64,000 nucleotides of DNA, taken from assembly GCA_016706595.1 (NCBI GenBank), contig JADJJH010000007.1, positions 372,001 through 436,000 of the forward strand, in the 5' to 3' direction. The position numbers and the translations under genes were made by a program. This document shows positions 45,929 through 55,334 of the stretch, in pieces. The stretch is from Bacteroidota bacterium. Its GTDB lineage: Bacteria; Bacteroidota; Bacteroidia; Chitinophagales; Chitinophagaceae. Numbering within the stretch: the first letter of the stretch is position 1; every line of letters starts with the position of its first letter. The notes under the pieces were generated by a model. It did not search any database. It was not told the origin of the DNA and worked only from the letters and a program-made list of their open reading frames with translations.

Positions 45929-46262
45929 AATTATATTCAAGTAAAGTCGAATCAAATGTGTAAAGAAAAAACAATTGATTTTCGAACGCAAATTACATTT
46001 TTAAACGATTCGAAAAGAATTTCGTTTCATATTAGAGGAATGAGCTTTAAGAACAATAATTTGTATCGAAACTGGGCTTTCATGCATTAAGCTCCTGATT
46101 GCTCCTATTGTCGCATCGAGATTGAAAAATCGAATGTGAGGTACGAGTATTGATTTTTCAAATAAAAAACGTTCTCTAAGCTTTTTACCTTAATTTCGCA
46201 GATTGCCTTTTTACGAACGACGATGGGCAATACCACGCAAATTAAACCCGATCGACGTATAC
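45929..46262. other. Divergent intergenic region before the SNF2 helicase gene
   Basis: About 334 bp without a convincing gene. TTGAAAAATC (46122-46131) and GATTTTTCAA (46152-46161) form a perfect 10-bp inverted repeat with a 20-nt spacer, a possible operator. TAATTTCG (46191-46198) resembles the -7 motif and would start the helicase mRNA about 58 nt before the ATG at 46263. Confidence 0.4.
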
Positions 46263-49200
46263 ATGGCATTATCTCCACTTATTAAACATATCTACAGCTC
46301 AGGCGCCGAAGAAGTGATTCGCCGAGGCAAAAGGATATTTCTTACCGGAGGTGTGCAGCTGGTTAAGAAAGATGAATTTACCGGGCAAATTACTTTCAAG
46401 GTAAAAAACGACATGTATTATAATCAATATAATGTCACCATTTCAAAATTTCATGATACCTCAACCCTTTCAGCACGATGTAGTTGCCCCTATAATATGG
46501 GTGAAATATGTCGGCATGAAGCGGCAGCCTTATTTCAATTAAATGATATGATAGTCAATCAAACACTCAATGCCTCACAAGCAGTGTTTGATCAAAAGCA
46601 TACCATGATTAGAATGAAAGTGATTGATTTGAAATTGCTTCGACTCTTTACTTCTACCTTTTTGTTTGAAGAAGCGGAGAAGATTTCTCAGAAACATAAA
46701 GCTAAAATTATAAGTGCCATAAATGAAAAGGTAGAGGCAGTGCTTGAATATGAGAATGAAACTTTTCAGTTAATCATCAAACGGAATGATGATAAATCGT
46801 TTGATACATCTTGTACTTGCAGTGAAACCCGACATGCACTTTGCAAACATAAGGCGGCCTTGTTTTTACAGCTGCTAAATAATTATGGTCCAACCTATTT
46901 TGATAGTATTCGGAATTGGGAAAGTCAAAAAAATAAATTACTGGCTTTGTATGGTTATAGTTTATCCGATGACTTAACGGGTAAGTTTGATTTTATGTAT
47001 CAAGATGGTAAACCGATTTTAAAGGTTTTAGATACAACGATTAAAAAAGTGAATGCGATGGGTTCGCAAGAAATTCAAAAGCAAGAACCTGAAATTGAAT
47101 CTACCGTAGAAAAAAATTATAATAAACGACTAGGTATCGTTATTAATTTACATGAGAACGACTTTCCTTATTTCACCATCGATTTGATTGATGGTGAGTT
47201 AAATCAAGATAAAGATTCCTTTGTAGGCACAATAAATAAACTCGATACTTCTAAATATATTTCACCCGACCATTATCCGGTTGAAGACAGAAATATTTTA
47301 ACCTTAGCACGAAAGGTTCAAAAAGGAGAAACCGCGAAGTACATTTCTCGCAATTCTCCATTTGGCGACTTGTGGGAAAACATAGTTCATGAGCATACCG
47401 AATGGACGCAAGAAAACAAGGAATCGTTATATGAATATTTGCATCCAAAATTAGTTCGCTTGTTTTCGGGCATGCATCGGTGTAATCCTTTGTATATCTT
47501 GCCCAAGGGAAAGGCATTTAAAACAGCCTCATTAAAAGCTGTCAATTATATCGATCATACTCCGGTTCCGGTATTTGAAATCAAAAAGGAAAAATCAAGA
47601 AAGAAAAACGACTTTTCGGTACAAACAATTTTGTCGATCGACATTACCGGTAATATAATACCTCTTAGTAAAAACGAATTAGCCAATCCTTTGTTGTACA
47701 AGTTTGATGATAAAATTTATCTTATCAATAAACCACAAGATGCCGCAAAACTATCGTTACTCGAGAATGATACGAAAGTAGATGCTGCATCGTGGCCTAA
47801 TTATTTACAACAAAAATTATTACCATTGAGCAAATTGTACGATGTACAGTTTGATAATGCCTTAGTTGAATATCATCACGAAAGTGTACCCATACCGCAT
47901 GTGTATTTAGGTGAACATGGTGCCTATTTTAGTATTAGACCCTTATTCAAATATGGAAATGTTATTGCAGACTGGAACGACGAACAATCGGTAAGTAGTT
48001 ACGACAATGGTAAATTGGTGATTATCCATCGAAATAAAGAAGCAGAAGAAAAATTTATTTTGATGTTGCAAGGGTTGCATCCACATCTACGCGTACAAGA
48101 TATTCAACATCAATTTGCTATCCATTCAAAATATGCCTTGCAAAAAAATTGGTTCTTTTTATTCTTCGATAAAATGAAAGAAGAAAAAGTAGAGGTATAT
48201 GGTTATAACGAACTGAAACAGTTTAAAATTCATAAAGCACGGCCAACTACTAAATTACATGTTGCATCAAATGTAGATTGGTTTGATACGGAAGTAGAAG
48301 TTGATTTTGACGGACAAAAAGCGAGTATCAATGATATTCAAAAAGCATTAGCAGTAAAACAAAATTACGTACAACTTGGTGATGGTACCTATGGCTTACT
48401 ACCTGAAGAGTGGTTACAAAAATTTTCGTTGCTTTTTAAGATGGGCGATAGCAATGGTAAAAGCATACGCGTTAATAAGTTTAATTTTAGTGTAATTGAT
48501 GCTTTACATGATATGATTGACGACGAAGAAGTGAAAAAGGAATTGATGGAGAAGTCGGAAATTTTGCTCAATACCAATCCTGAAAAATATTCACACATCC
48601 CTATCCCCACTCAATTACAAGCCACACTTCGGCCTTATCAAGAAGCGGGTTTTCGTTGGCTTACTTATCTCGATTCAGTGAAATGGGGTGGCTTGCTTGC
48701 CGACGATATGGGTTTGGGTAAAACGATACAAACCCTTAGTTTTTTACAACATTATAAAAACGAAAATGGTGCTCTTCGTGCTTTAGTGATTTGTCCGACT
48801 ACACTTTTATTTAATTGGGAAAATGAAATTGTGAAATTCACCCCCGAGCTAACGTATATCAAACATCATGGTATGAATAGAACGGCAAATGTGAAAGATT
48901 TCGAGCCTTATAATATCATCATTTCTACTTATGGCACCTTGCGAAGTGATGTAACCCTTTTCAGTAAGCATAGTTTAGATTATGTGATACTAGATGAATC
49001 ACAAACCATTAAAAACCCAAGTAGTAAGGTAGCTAAGGCAGCGCAATTGTTAGTATGTAAAAACCGCATTGCATTAAGCGGTACGCCTATGCAAAACAAT
49101 ACGTTTGATATTTTTTCGCAAATGCATTTTTTAAACCCGGGTATGTTGGGTAGTAAAGATTTTTTTAGAGAGCAGTTTGCCAAACCTGTTGATAAATTTC

Positions 49201-50015
49201 AAGATGAAGAAACAAAGCAACATCTGCGAAAACTTATTTACCCCTTTTTATTACGACGAACTAAAGAACAAGTAGCGCAAGACTTACCAGAAAAAACTGA
49301 GATTACCTTGTATTGTGAAATGGGTAAAGAACAACGAAGCATTTATGAATCGTATAAGGATTTATATCGTTCAAAAATTTTAGGCACCATTGATCAGCAA
49401 GGAATCGAAAAATCACAATTTGCTATTTTGCAAGGCTTGATGAAGCTTCGACAAATTTGTGATTCGCCTGCGATTTTAAATGAAGTTGATAAGTATGAAA
49501 ATCATAGTGCGAAACTTGATGAATTGGTTCGTGAACTTGAAGAGAATACAGGCAATCATAAAGTACTTGTGTTTTCACAATTTTTAGGCATGCTGGCTTT
49601 GATACGTGAAAAATTGAAAGAACATGGCATCGCGTATCAATATTTTGATGGAAGTTATACGGCACAACAGCGTGAAAATGCCATTCAAGAATTTCAGAAT
49701 AATGAAGACTGTCCAGTATTTTTAATTTCTTTAAAAGCAGGAGGAATGGGACTTAACCTAACCGCCGCCGATTATGTGTATATTGTGGACCCTTGGTGGA
49801 ACCCGGCAGTTGAACAGCAAGCGATTGATAGAACTCATCGTATTGGGCAAACAAAGAATATTTTTGCTTACCGATTTATTTGTAAGGATACGGTTGAAGA
49901 AAAGATTATGTTATTGAAAGAGAAGAAGAACTTATTAGTGAAAGATATTATTAGCGACGATAATAATATGGTGAAGCAATTAAGTCGTGATGATATTGCC
50001 TATTTGTTCAGCTAG
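46263..50015 (+). CDS. SNF2-family helicase-like ATPase with two SWIM zinc fingers
   Basis: About 1,250 residues from the ATG at 46263; a TTG at 46203 would add 20 but would lie at or before the predicted transcript start. Two SWIM-type CxCxnCxH zinc fingers are present, at ~73-85 (CSCPYNMGEICRH) and ~182-196 (CTCSETRHALCKH); one is the norm for bacterial SWIM-SNF2 proteins. The SNF2 ATPase fills the C-terminal ~450 residues: RPYQEAGFRWL (Q motif), DDMGLGKT (Walker A, ~814), ILDESQTIKNP (motif II, DESQ for DEAH), LSGTPMQNN (III), KAGGMGLNLTAADYV (V) and QAIDRTHRIGQT (VI). It is probably a DNA-translocating ATPase acting on protein-DNA complexes. A MarR gene follows after 47 bp. Confidence 0.92.
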   Translation: MALSPLIKHIYSSGAEEVIRRGKRIFLTGGVQLVKKDEFTGQITFKVKNDMYYNQYNVTISKFHDTSTLSARCSCPYNMGEICRHEAAALFQLNDMIVNQTLNASQAVFDQKHTMIRMKVIDLKLLRLFTSTFLFEEAEKISQKHKAKIISAINEKVEAVLEYENETFQLIIKRNDDKSFDTSCTCSETRHALCKHKAALFLQLLNNYGPTYFDSIRNWESQKNKLLALYGYSLSDDLTGKFDFMYQDGKPILKVLDTTIKKVNAMGSQEIQKQEPEIESTVEKNYNKRLGIVINLHENDFPYFTIDLIDGELNQDKDSFVGTINKLDTSKYISPDHYPVEDRNILTLARKVQKGETAKYISRNSPFGDLWENIVHEHTEWTQENKESLYEYLHPKLVRLFSGMHRCNPLYILPKGKAFKTASLKAVNYIDHTPVPVFEIKKEKSRKKNDFSVQTILSIDITGNIIPLSKNELANPLLYKFDDKIYLINKPQDAAKLSLLENDTKVDAASWPNYLQQKLLPLSKLYDVQFDNALVEYHHESVPIPHVYLGEHGAYFSIRPLFKYGNVIADWNDEQSVSSYDNGKLVIIHRNKEAEEKFILMLQGLHPHLRVQDIQHQFAIHSKYALQKNWFFLFFDKMKEEKVEVYGYNELKQFKIHKARPTTKLHVASNVDWFDTEVEVDFDGQKASINDIQKALAVKQNYVQLGDGTYGLLPEEWLQKFSLLFKMGDSNGKSIRVNKFNFSVIDALHDMIDDEEVKKELMEKSEILLNTNPEKYSHIPIPTQLQATLRPYQEAGFRWLTYLDSVKWGGLLADDMGLGKTIQTLSFLQHYKNENGALRALVICPTTLLFNWENEIVKFTPELTYIKHHGMNRTANVKDFEPYNIIISTYGTLRSDVTLFSKHSLDYVILDESQTIKNPSSKVAKAAQLLVCKNRIALSGTPMQNNTFDIFSQMHFLNPGMLGSKDFFREQFAKPVDKFQDEETKQHLRKLIYPFLLRRTKEQVAQDLPEKTEITLYCEMGKEQRSIYESYKDLYRSKILGTIDQQGIEKSQFAILQGLMKLRQICDSPAILNEVDKYENHSAKLDELVRELEENTGNHKVLVFSQFLGMLALIREKLKEHGIAYQYFDGSYTAQQRENAIQEFQNNEDCPVFLISLKAGGMGLNLTAADYVYIVDPWWNPAVEQQAIDRTHRIGQTKNIFAYRFICKDTVEEKIMLLKEKKNLLVKDIISDDNNMVKQLSRDDIAYLFS

Positions 50016-50034
50016 AAAACAATGTGTTTTTTTA

Positions 50035-50042
50035 TACTTTTG
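50035..50042 (+). promoter_or_regulatory. -7 promoter motif of the MarR gene
   Basis: TACTTTTG is an exact TAnnTTTG, 20 bp before the ATG at 50063 and within the short gap after the helicase gene. No correctly spaced -33 element is visible, so readthrough from the helicase gene is also possible. Confidence 0.4.
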
Positions 50043-50062
50043 AGAATTTAAATACTTGACCT

Positions 50063-50527
50063 ATGCAAAATAACCTAGAACGACTCATTAAGCAAAACAT
50101 TCCGTTCACGAGTGCTACCATAAAAGCAGAAGTAGGGTTATTGTATTTATGTTATCGATTAAGTAGTGCCAAACAAGGTGAATTTAAAAAGTACAATCTC
50201 ACTTTACAACAGTTTAATATATTGCGCATTTTACGAGGACAATTTCCTAAACCGGCAAATATTAGTTTGTTACGCGATAGAATGCTAGATAAGATGAGTG
50301 ATGCATCGCGATTGGTAGACAGGTTACACAAATCAGGATTAGTTACCAAGCAAACTAATGATATTGATAAACGAAATGCCGATGTGGTTATCACTGAAAA
50401 GGCTTTGAAATTATTACGTGAAATAGATGAAGTAGATAAAACACATGCTTCTTCGTTTGATATTTTGTCACCCGAAGAATTAGCTAATTTTAATAATTTG
50501 GTAGATAAGATTTTGGGTGGATTTTAA
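50063..50527 (+). CDS. MarR-family transcriptional regulator
   Basis: A 154-residue winged-helix regulator. The N-terminal helix (EVGLLYLCYRLSSAKQGEFK) belongs to the dimer interface. The helix-turn-helix spans LTLQQFNILRILRG to MSDASRLVDRLHKSGLV, and the wing carries DIDKRNADVVITEKALKLL with the usual DxR motif as DKR. A C-terminal dimerisation helix follows. It probably acts as a dimeric repressor released by a small ligand. There is no obvious Cys switch. Targets are unknown: the flanking SNF2 gene and the secreted-protein gene downstream are candidates only by position. Confidence 0.9.
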   Translation: MQNNLERLIKQNIPFTSATIKAEVGLLYLCYRLSSAKQGEFKKYNLTLQQFNILRILRGQFPKPANISLLRDRMLDKMSDASRLVDRLHKSGLVTKQTNDIDKRNADVVITEKALKLLREIDEVDKTHASSFDILSPEELANFNNLVDKILGGF

Positions 50528-50597
50528 TAAAACTTAATAAATGTTAAAACTTCTAAATTACTAACATAGGTCATGTTTTCTTAGTCTTTAACTGCAA

Positions 50598-50605
50598 TAT
50601 ATTTG
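50598..50605 (+). promoter_or_regulatory. -7 promoter motif of the T9SS cargo gene at 50626
   Basis: TATATTTG, an exact TAnnTTTG, 20 bp before the ATG. Upstream spacing is compatible with a weak TGTTTT at about 50574. Confidence 0.45.
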
Positions 50606-50625
50606 CAAACAAAATTTATATACAT

Positions 50626-52044
50626 ATGAAACAAGGTTTATTCGCATTAGCTATCATTTTATTTGCTTCGCAGATATCGATGGCACAAACAAAAAATAAG
50701 CTTACCAATCAGCAAAAGCACCAACAAATTATTAAGCAGCTTTTGCATCAACAAACAAACCCCTTAGTTGCTAAGAAAATTCGTGGAGGTTCACGATTAA
50801 TTTCAAATGCGACAAGTACAGTTTTAACCCCCGCTCCTATTACTTTTGAACCGGTTGATTCGACAAACTATTTTTATAAAGCTGGTTATGGTTACGACCC
50901 AACTTCTGAAGTATTTACACCCGATTTTGATATCAACTTTTTGTATGACGATTACAAAAATTATTACGATAGTAGTTATCACTTGAGCTATGATAATTTT
51001 TCATCAACTTGGTCGGGCTCAGATAGTACGGTTTGTAATTTTACCACAGGGCACAAAATGGCTCATAAGAAAAGTAGCTTTTTCATATTCACAGGGTTTA
51101 CAAGTAACACCTATGTTTATGATGGCATGGGACGAAAAACTGAACAGTTAGATTCGAGTGATTTTTCTGGAAGCGGCACACCCGATATTTCAAAATATTT
51201 GTTTACTCTAAATGCGTCAAATAAAGTCACGTTCCTTGAATATAAAATATGGGATAATGGTTTAATGACGTGGGTATCGGATTATAAAGACAGTATTTTT
51301 TATAACGCGAACAACGATATCAGTTTAATTAAATCATACACCTATAATGGTTCAGGTTGGGACGCCGATTATTTAATTACCATTAATTATACAGGTGCTA
51401 ACAAAATAAGTAATATTCTATATCAATTTTGGGATAGCGGCTCTTCAACCTGGTTGAATGAAGATAAAACAGAATTTACCTATAATGGAAGTAATCAAAT
51501 GATGGTTACGAAGTATTTAACATGGGACGCTGGTGCATGGATGAATAATTCATTAGACAGTATGTATTATGGCGCAGGTAATTATCCAGTGAAGAGGGTT
51601 ATTTATGAGTGGAAAACTAGCAGCTTGGCTTGGGAGGCAGTTTCTAGAAACGATTATACCTATAATAGCCTCGATCAAATAACTCAAGATATGGCTTACT
51701 TCTGGAACACAAGTTTAAATAGCTTGAGCCTCGATAAAATAACAGATTATCATTATGCAAGCTATACGCCTCAAGCTGTTCAAGAGTCTGCAAATATTCA
51801 AAGTCAAGTTAAAGTGTATCCAATTCCTGCTCAAAATAAATTGAACGTAAATATCAATCGTACAGAATCAAAATCTTCAATACTGAGTATATGCGATGTA
51901 AGTGGAAAGATATTATCTACTTATACCTTACCAAATACAACATCTGTTCAACAAGAACTTAATATTACCGACTTAGCTGCGGGTATTTACTTACTTACAA
52001 TTACAGGAGAAGAAAATTATACAACAAGATTTGTGAAAGAATAA
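50626..52044 (+). CDS. T9SS type A cargo with aromatic YD/WD-type repeats
   Basis: A 472-residue secreted protein with signal peptide MKQGLFALAIILFASQISMA. After a Gln/Lys-rich stretch (NQQKHQQIIKQLLHQQ), residues ~85-385 are built of ~25-35-residue units with recurring YNGSGWDADY / WDSGSSTWLNEDKTEFTYN / WDAGAWMNNSLDS patterns, like the Trp/Tyr/Asp-rich units common in secreted proteins of Chitinophagales. I cannot name an activity. The last ~80 residues are a T9SS type A tail (VKVYPIPAQNKLNVNI, CDVSGKIL, DLAAGIYLLTITGE). Its own -7 motif lies 20 bp upstream, so it is probably monocistronic. Confidence 0.83.
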   Translation: MKQGLFALAIILFASQISMAQTKNKLTNQQKHQQIIKQLLHQQTNPLVAKKIRGGSRLISNATSTVLTPAPITFEPVDSTNYFYKAGYGYDPTSEVFTPDFDINFLYDDYKNYYDSSYHLSYDNFSSTWSGSDSTVCNFTTGHKMAHKKSSFFIFTGFTSNTYVYDGMGRKTEQLDSSDFSGSGTPDISKYLFTLNASNKVTFLEYKIWDNGLMTWVSDYKDSIFYNANNDISLIKSYTYNGSGWDADYLITINYTGANKISNILYQFWDSGSSTWLNEDKTEFTYNGSNQMMVTKYLTWDAGAWMNNSLDSMYYGAGNYPVKRVIYEWKTSSLAWEAVSRNDYTYNSLDQITQDMAYFWNTSLNSLSLDKITDYHYASYTPQAVQESANIQSQVKVYPIPAQNKLNVNINRTESKSSILSICDVSGKILSTYTLPNTTSVQQELNITDLAAGIYLLTITGEENYTTRFVKE

Positions 52045-52066
52045 ATTCACAACCTCACTTTCATAG

Positions 52067-52104
52067 AATGGGATATTAGTTTATACTAGTATCCCATTAT
52101 TTTT
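52067..52104. terminator. Convergent terminator overlapping the E1 stop codon
   Basis: Arms 52067-52080 and 52085-52098 pair at 13 of 14 positions (the remaining one is G-T) with loop TTAT, followed by ATTTTTTG. It serves the T9SS cargo gene on the plus strand and includes the stop codon (52086-52088) of the minus-strand E1 gene. Confidence 0.8.
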
Positions 52105-54068
52105 TGTATAGTATCGTGCAGACGGCTTTTTGCCATAAAATTTTGCTCCAATTCAATGGCAAATGGAACAGGCGTATCTAAGCTTGCACAACGCATAACC
52201 GGCGCATCTAAATATTGAAAACAATGTTCATTGATCCATGCTGAAATTTCACCACCAATACCGCCGGTTAAGGTAGCTTCATGTAAAACAATTACTTTAC
52301 CTGTTTGTTGTACACTTTCTGCTATGGCTTCATAATCGAGCGGCGCTAAACTTCTTAAATCTAAAATATCCATCGAAAGGTCAGGGTGTTGTTGCGCATA
52401 TTCCAATGCCCAATGAACACCGCTTCCATAAGTAATGATACTAACATCACTTCCTTCCTTTACCTTTTTAGCTTTCCCAATTTCAATAGTATAATATCCT
52501 TCAGGTACCATACCGCTTATGCTTCTGTACAATGCTTTATGTTCGAAAAATAGCACAGGATTTGGATCTTCGATAGCTGCTAATAATAATCCCTTCGCGT
52601 CTTCGGGCGTGGATGGATATACCACTTTTAAACCAGGCACATGCGTAAACCAAGCCTCGGTACTTTGTGAATGGAAAGGTCCGGCGCCAACACCACCGCC
52701 TGTTGGCATTCGTACAACTACATCGGCGTTTTGTCCCCAGCGATAATATATTTTTGCAAGGTTATTTACGATTTGATTAAAGCCAACGGTTACAAAATCT
52801 GAGAATTGCATTTCCATCATCGATTTATACCCTTTGATGGATAAGCCTAATGCCGCACCTATAATGGCGCTTTCACAAAGTGGTGTATTTCGTACTCGCG
52901 CTTTTCCATATCGTTCAACAAAACCTTCGGTAACTTTAAATGCACCGCCATACTCAGCAATATCTTGGCCCATTAATACCAAATTCGGAAAACGTTTCAT
53001 GCCTTCATCTAAACCTTCACTAATGGCATTAATCAGTTTTATTTCCTTGGCAGGAAGTGAAGATAAATTTAGAGTGCTGTTTGAGATGTAGGGTGCAAAT
53101 ACATCTTGCAATTCTTCTTCAGTATCCGGTTCAATTACAGGTGCATCAAAACCACGCTCCAAACTACTTTCAATATAAATTTTATTTTTTTCGCGAATGG
53201 CTTCAATGTCTGCCATCTTCAATATCTTTTCATCTAACAAAAAATTCTCATAATTCATGAGTGGATCTTTCTTGCCCCAAATTTCAAAAAGTTCGGTGGG
53301 TACATATTTCACACCACTTGCTTCTTCATGCCCACGCATACGAAAGGTCATACATTCAACCAAAATAGGTTTTTGTTCTTCTATGCAATACTTACGTGCT
53401 TCCTTAATTTGCGAATGCACTTCAAGAATATTATTACCATCAATCGTAATTGCTTTCATGCCATAGCCAATACCTTTATCGGCAATTTGCTTGCAAATAA
53501 ATTGTTCATTACTTGGTGTGCTTAATCCGTATCCGTTGTTTTCAATTAAAAAAATGACCGGCAAATTCCATACTGCTGCCACATTTAATGCTTCATGAAA
53601 ATCGCCTTCACTGGTGGCACCGTCTCCGCTAAATGCCAAAGAAATTTTATTTTCTTTTTTGAGTTTATGTGCCAGGGCAATCCCATCTGCAATGGCTAAT
53701 TGCGGACCAAGATGCGAAATCATTCCACAGATAGCATGTTCGTTACTACCAAAATGAAAGCTACGTTCACGTCCTTTACTATAACCTTCCTTTCGGCCTT
53801 GCCATTGAATAAATAATTTATCTAGCGGCATTTTTCGTGAAGTAAATACCCCCAAGTTTCTATGCATGGGCATAATATATTCATCAGTATCGAGTGCTAC
53901 AGTTGCACCAACGGCAACAGCTTCTTGTCCGATACCGCTAAACCATTTGCTTATTCGGCCTTGACGAAGCAGAATCAACATTTTCTCTTCAATCATTCGT
54001 GGCAATAAAAGCTCTTTGTACAAATGAATCAGTTCATCATTTGAATAATTTTTTCTATCGAAAATCAT
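52086..54068 (-). CDS. 2-oxoacid dehydrogenase E1, fused alpha and beta subunits (branched-chain type)
   Basis: A 660-residue TPP-dependent E1 in one chain. The alpha half (~1-325) has MPMHRNLGVF and the TPP/Mg motif GDGATSEGDFHEALNVA (148-164) ending IENN; the Ser loop near RMRGHEEAS is seen. The beta half starts near 338 (EIKLINAISEGLDEGM) with GQDIAEYGGAFKVTEGF, NTPLCESAIIGAALG and a transketolase C-terminal domain. It decarboxylates a 2-oxoacid, probably 2-oxoisovalerate and relatives, and passes the acyl group to lipoyl-E2, which is not nearby. The fusion is known in Bacteroidota. A -7 motif TATCTTTG (54080-54073) ends 4 nt before the ATG, so the mRNA may be leaderless. Confidence 0.93.
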   Translation of the reverse strand: MIFDRKNYSNDELIHLYKELLLPRMIEEKMLILLRQGRISKWFSGIGQEAVAVGATVALDTDEYIMPMHRNLGVFTSRKMPLDKLFIQWQGRKEGYSKGRERSFHFGSNEHAICGMISHLGPQLAIADGIALAHKLKKENKISLAFSGDGATSEGDFHEALNVAAVWNLPVIFLIENNGYGLSTPSNEQFICKQIADKGIGYGMKAITIDGNNILEVHSQIKEARKYCIEEQKPILVECMTFRMRGHEEASGVKYVPTELFEIWGKKDPLMNYENFLLDEKILKMADIEAIREKNKIYIESSLERGFDAPVIEPDTEEELQDVFAPYISNSTLNLSSLPAKEIKLINAISEGLDEGMKRFPNLVLMGQDIAEYGGAFKVTEGFVERYGKARVRNTPLCESAIIGAALGLSIKGYKSMMEMQFSDFVTVGFNQIVNNLAKIYYRWGQNADVVVRMPTGGGVGAGPFHSQSTEAWFTHVPGLKVVYPSTPEDAKGLLLAAIEDPNPVLFFEHKALYRSISGMVPEGYYTIEIGKAKKVKEGSDVSIITYGSGVHWALEYAQQHPDLSMDILDLRSLAPLDYEAIAESVQQTGKVIVLHEATLTGGIGGEISAWINEHCFQYLDAPVMRCASLDTPVPFAIELEQNFMAKSRLHDTIQKIMGY

Positions 54069-54072
54069 GTGG

Positions 54073-54080
54073 CAAAGATA
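54073..54080 (-). promoter_or_regulatory. -7 promoter motif abutting the E1 start codon
   Basis: CAAAGATA on the plus strand is TATCTTTG on the minus strand, an exact TAnnTTTG ending 4 nt before the ATG at 54068. Transcription would start at or beside the ATG. Confidence 0.5.
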
Positions 54081-54088
54081 GGAGAAAA

Positions 54089-54121
54089 GATGTTAGATGT
54101 TAAGAGGCAGATGTTAGGAAT
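54089..54121. repeat. 33-bp dispersed intergenic repeat, copy 1
   Basis: This stretch (GATGTTAGATG ... CAGATGTT.GGAAT) matches 61875-61907 at 29 of 33 positions. Both copies are intergenic and consist of TTAGATG-like words, so they are probably low-complexity repeat dust rather than a binding site. Confidence 0.5.
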
Positions 54122-54193
54122 ACAAATGGAAAGATTGGGGGTCGTAAGACGGAGTACGACGATATTTTTCGTGAATGAGGATTGGAAATTGAT

Positions 54194-55264
54194 CTAAGAA
54201 ATGCCCATCACTTTCAAATATCTAAAGTGCGAAACTAAAGCACGCCAAAAAGTTGGAAAAGCATGGTATTGAACTTGCATATCCTCACAAGTCTTTTTTA
54301 CAATTTTACTTATTTCGGGATAATGGACATGTGAAATTTTTGGATACAAATGATGTTCAACTTGGTAGTTTAATCCACCTACTAGCCACGAAATCAATTT
54401 ATTGTTCATCGCAAAATTAACAGTCGTAGCTACTTGATGCAAAGCCCATTCATTCTCGATTTTATTAGCATCGTTTGGCACCGGGAAAGCCGCTTCTTCA
54501 ACTGCATGTGCCATTTGAAATACAAGTGCCAAGCTTAAGCCTAAGGCAGCATGCATAATAAAAAATCCAAGTAAGGCTTGCCAAAAACCAAATATGAAGA
54601 TAGGGATGATAAAGAATAGAGTTAGATTGGTAAGCTTGCCACTCCAAAACTCAAGATGATCACGAAGTTTCATTTTACGAATTTCGGTGGTATTGATTTT
54701 TTTTGTTACCAATTTCCAATAATCATCAAATAAAATCCAATTAAAAGTGGTGAAAAAATATAAAGGGATGGAGTACAAATATTGATACTTATGAAACCAC
54801 TTTCTTTTTTGCTCAGGACTTAATCTAAACAATGGGTATTTGGCTATATCATCATCTAAGCCATCTATATTGGTATACGTATGATGAATGATATTATGTT
54901 TTATTTTCCATAAAAAAGTACTACCACCCATTAAGTCGCCGCCTATCCAAGCGATAATATTATTTAAACGCGAATTGTTCGAATAACTTCCATGTGCTGC
55001 ATCGTGCATAACATTAAAACCAATGGTTGATTGTATAAAACCCAATAACGCACATAATACCAAACTTACCAATGTTGGCGGTTGAATACTTAATATGCTA
55101 ACATAAACAAGTGTAAGAGAGAGTAACAAAATAATGGTTTTTGAATACAATTTCCAATTACCACGCATTTCAATTTGCTTACTTTGGAAATAGCTTTCGA
55201 TTCGCTGATCCAACAAACTTTTAAAAGGATGTGGGTTATTTATGAAGGATACTTTGGTAGACAT
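54194..55264 (-). CDS. Membrane fatty acid desaturase
   Basis: A 356-residue integral-membrane desaturase. The three His boxes that bind the di-iron centre are present: HDAAH (87-91), HNIIHH (123-128, within IKHNIIHHTYTN) and QVEHH (~302-306, followed by LYPK). Hydrophobic helices flank them at ~43-62, ~65-85, ~100-115 and ~210-250. The QVEHH box is typical of front-end/linoleoyl-CoA-type desaturases, although this protein has no fused cytochrome b5 domain. It inserts a double bond into acyl chains in the membrane, using ferredoxin or cytochrome b5 electrons, and probably adjusts fluidity. It is transcribed alone or with the phosphatase gene 70 bp upstream. Confidence 0.92.
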   Translation of the reverse strand: MSTKVSFINNPHPFKSLLDQRIESYFQSKQIEMRGNWKLYSKTIILLLSLTLVYVSILSIQPPTLVSLVLCALLGFIQSTIGFNVMHDAAHGSYSNNSRLNNIIAWIGGDLMGGSTFLWKIKHNIIHHTYTNIDGLDDDIAKYPLFRLSPEQKRKWFHKYQYLYSIPLYFFTTFNWILFDDYWKLVTKKINTTEIRKMKLRDHLEFWSGKLTNLTLFFIIPIFIFGFWQALLGFFIMHAALGLSLALVFQMAHAVEEAAFPVPNDANKIENEWALHQVATTVNFAMNNKLISWLVGGLNYQVEHHLYPKISHVHYPEISKIVKKTCEDMQVQYHAFPTFWRALVSHFRYLKVMGIS

Positions 55265-55334
55265 ATTACGTATTAATGGGTGCGAATATCGTACAATTCA
55301 CTCAAAAATTTAGGGTTCAAGTATAACTCTATCG

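Noticed and set aside
46203..46262. TTG start of the SNF2 gene giving 20 more residues
   Set aside because: The likely -7 motif at 46191-46198 would put the transcript start at about this codon, and MALSPLIKHIYSSG at 46263 looks like the family's beginning.
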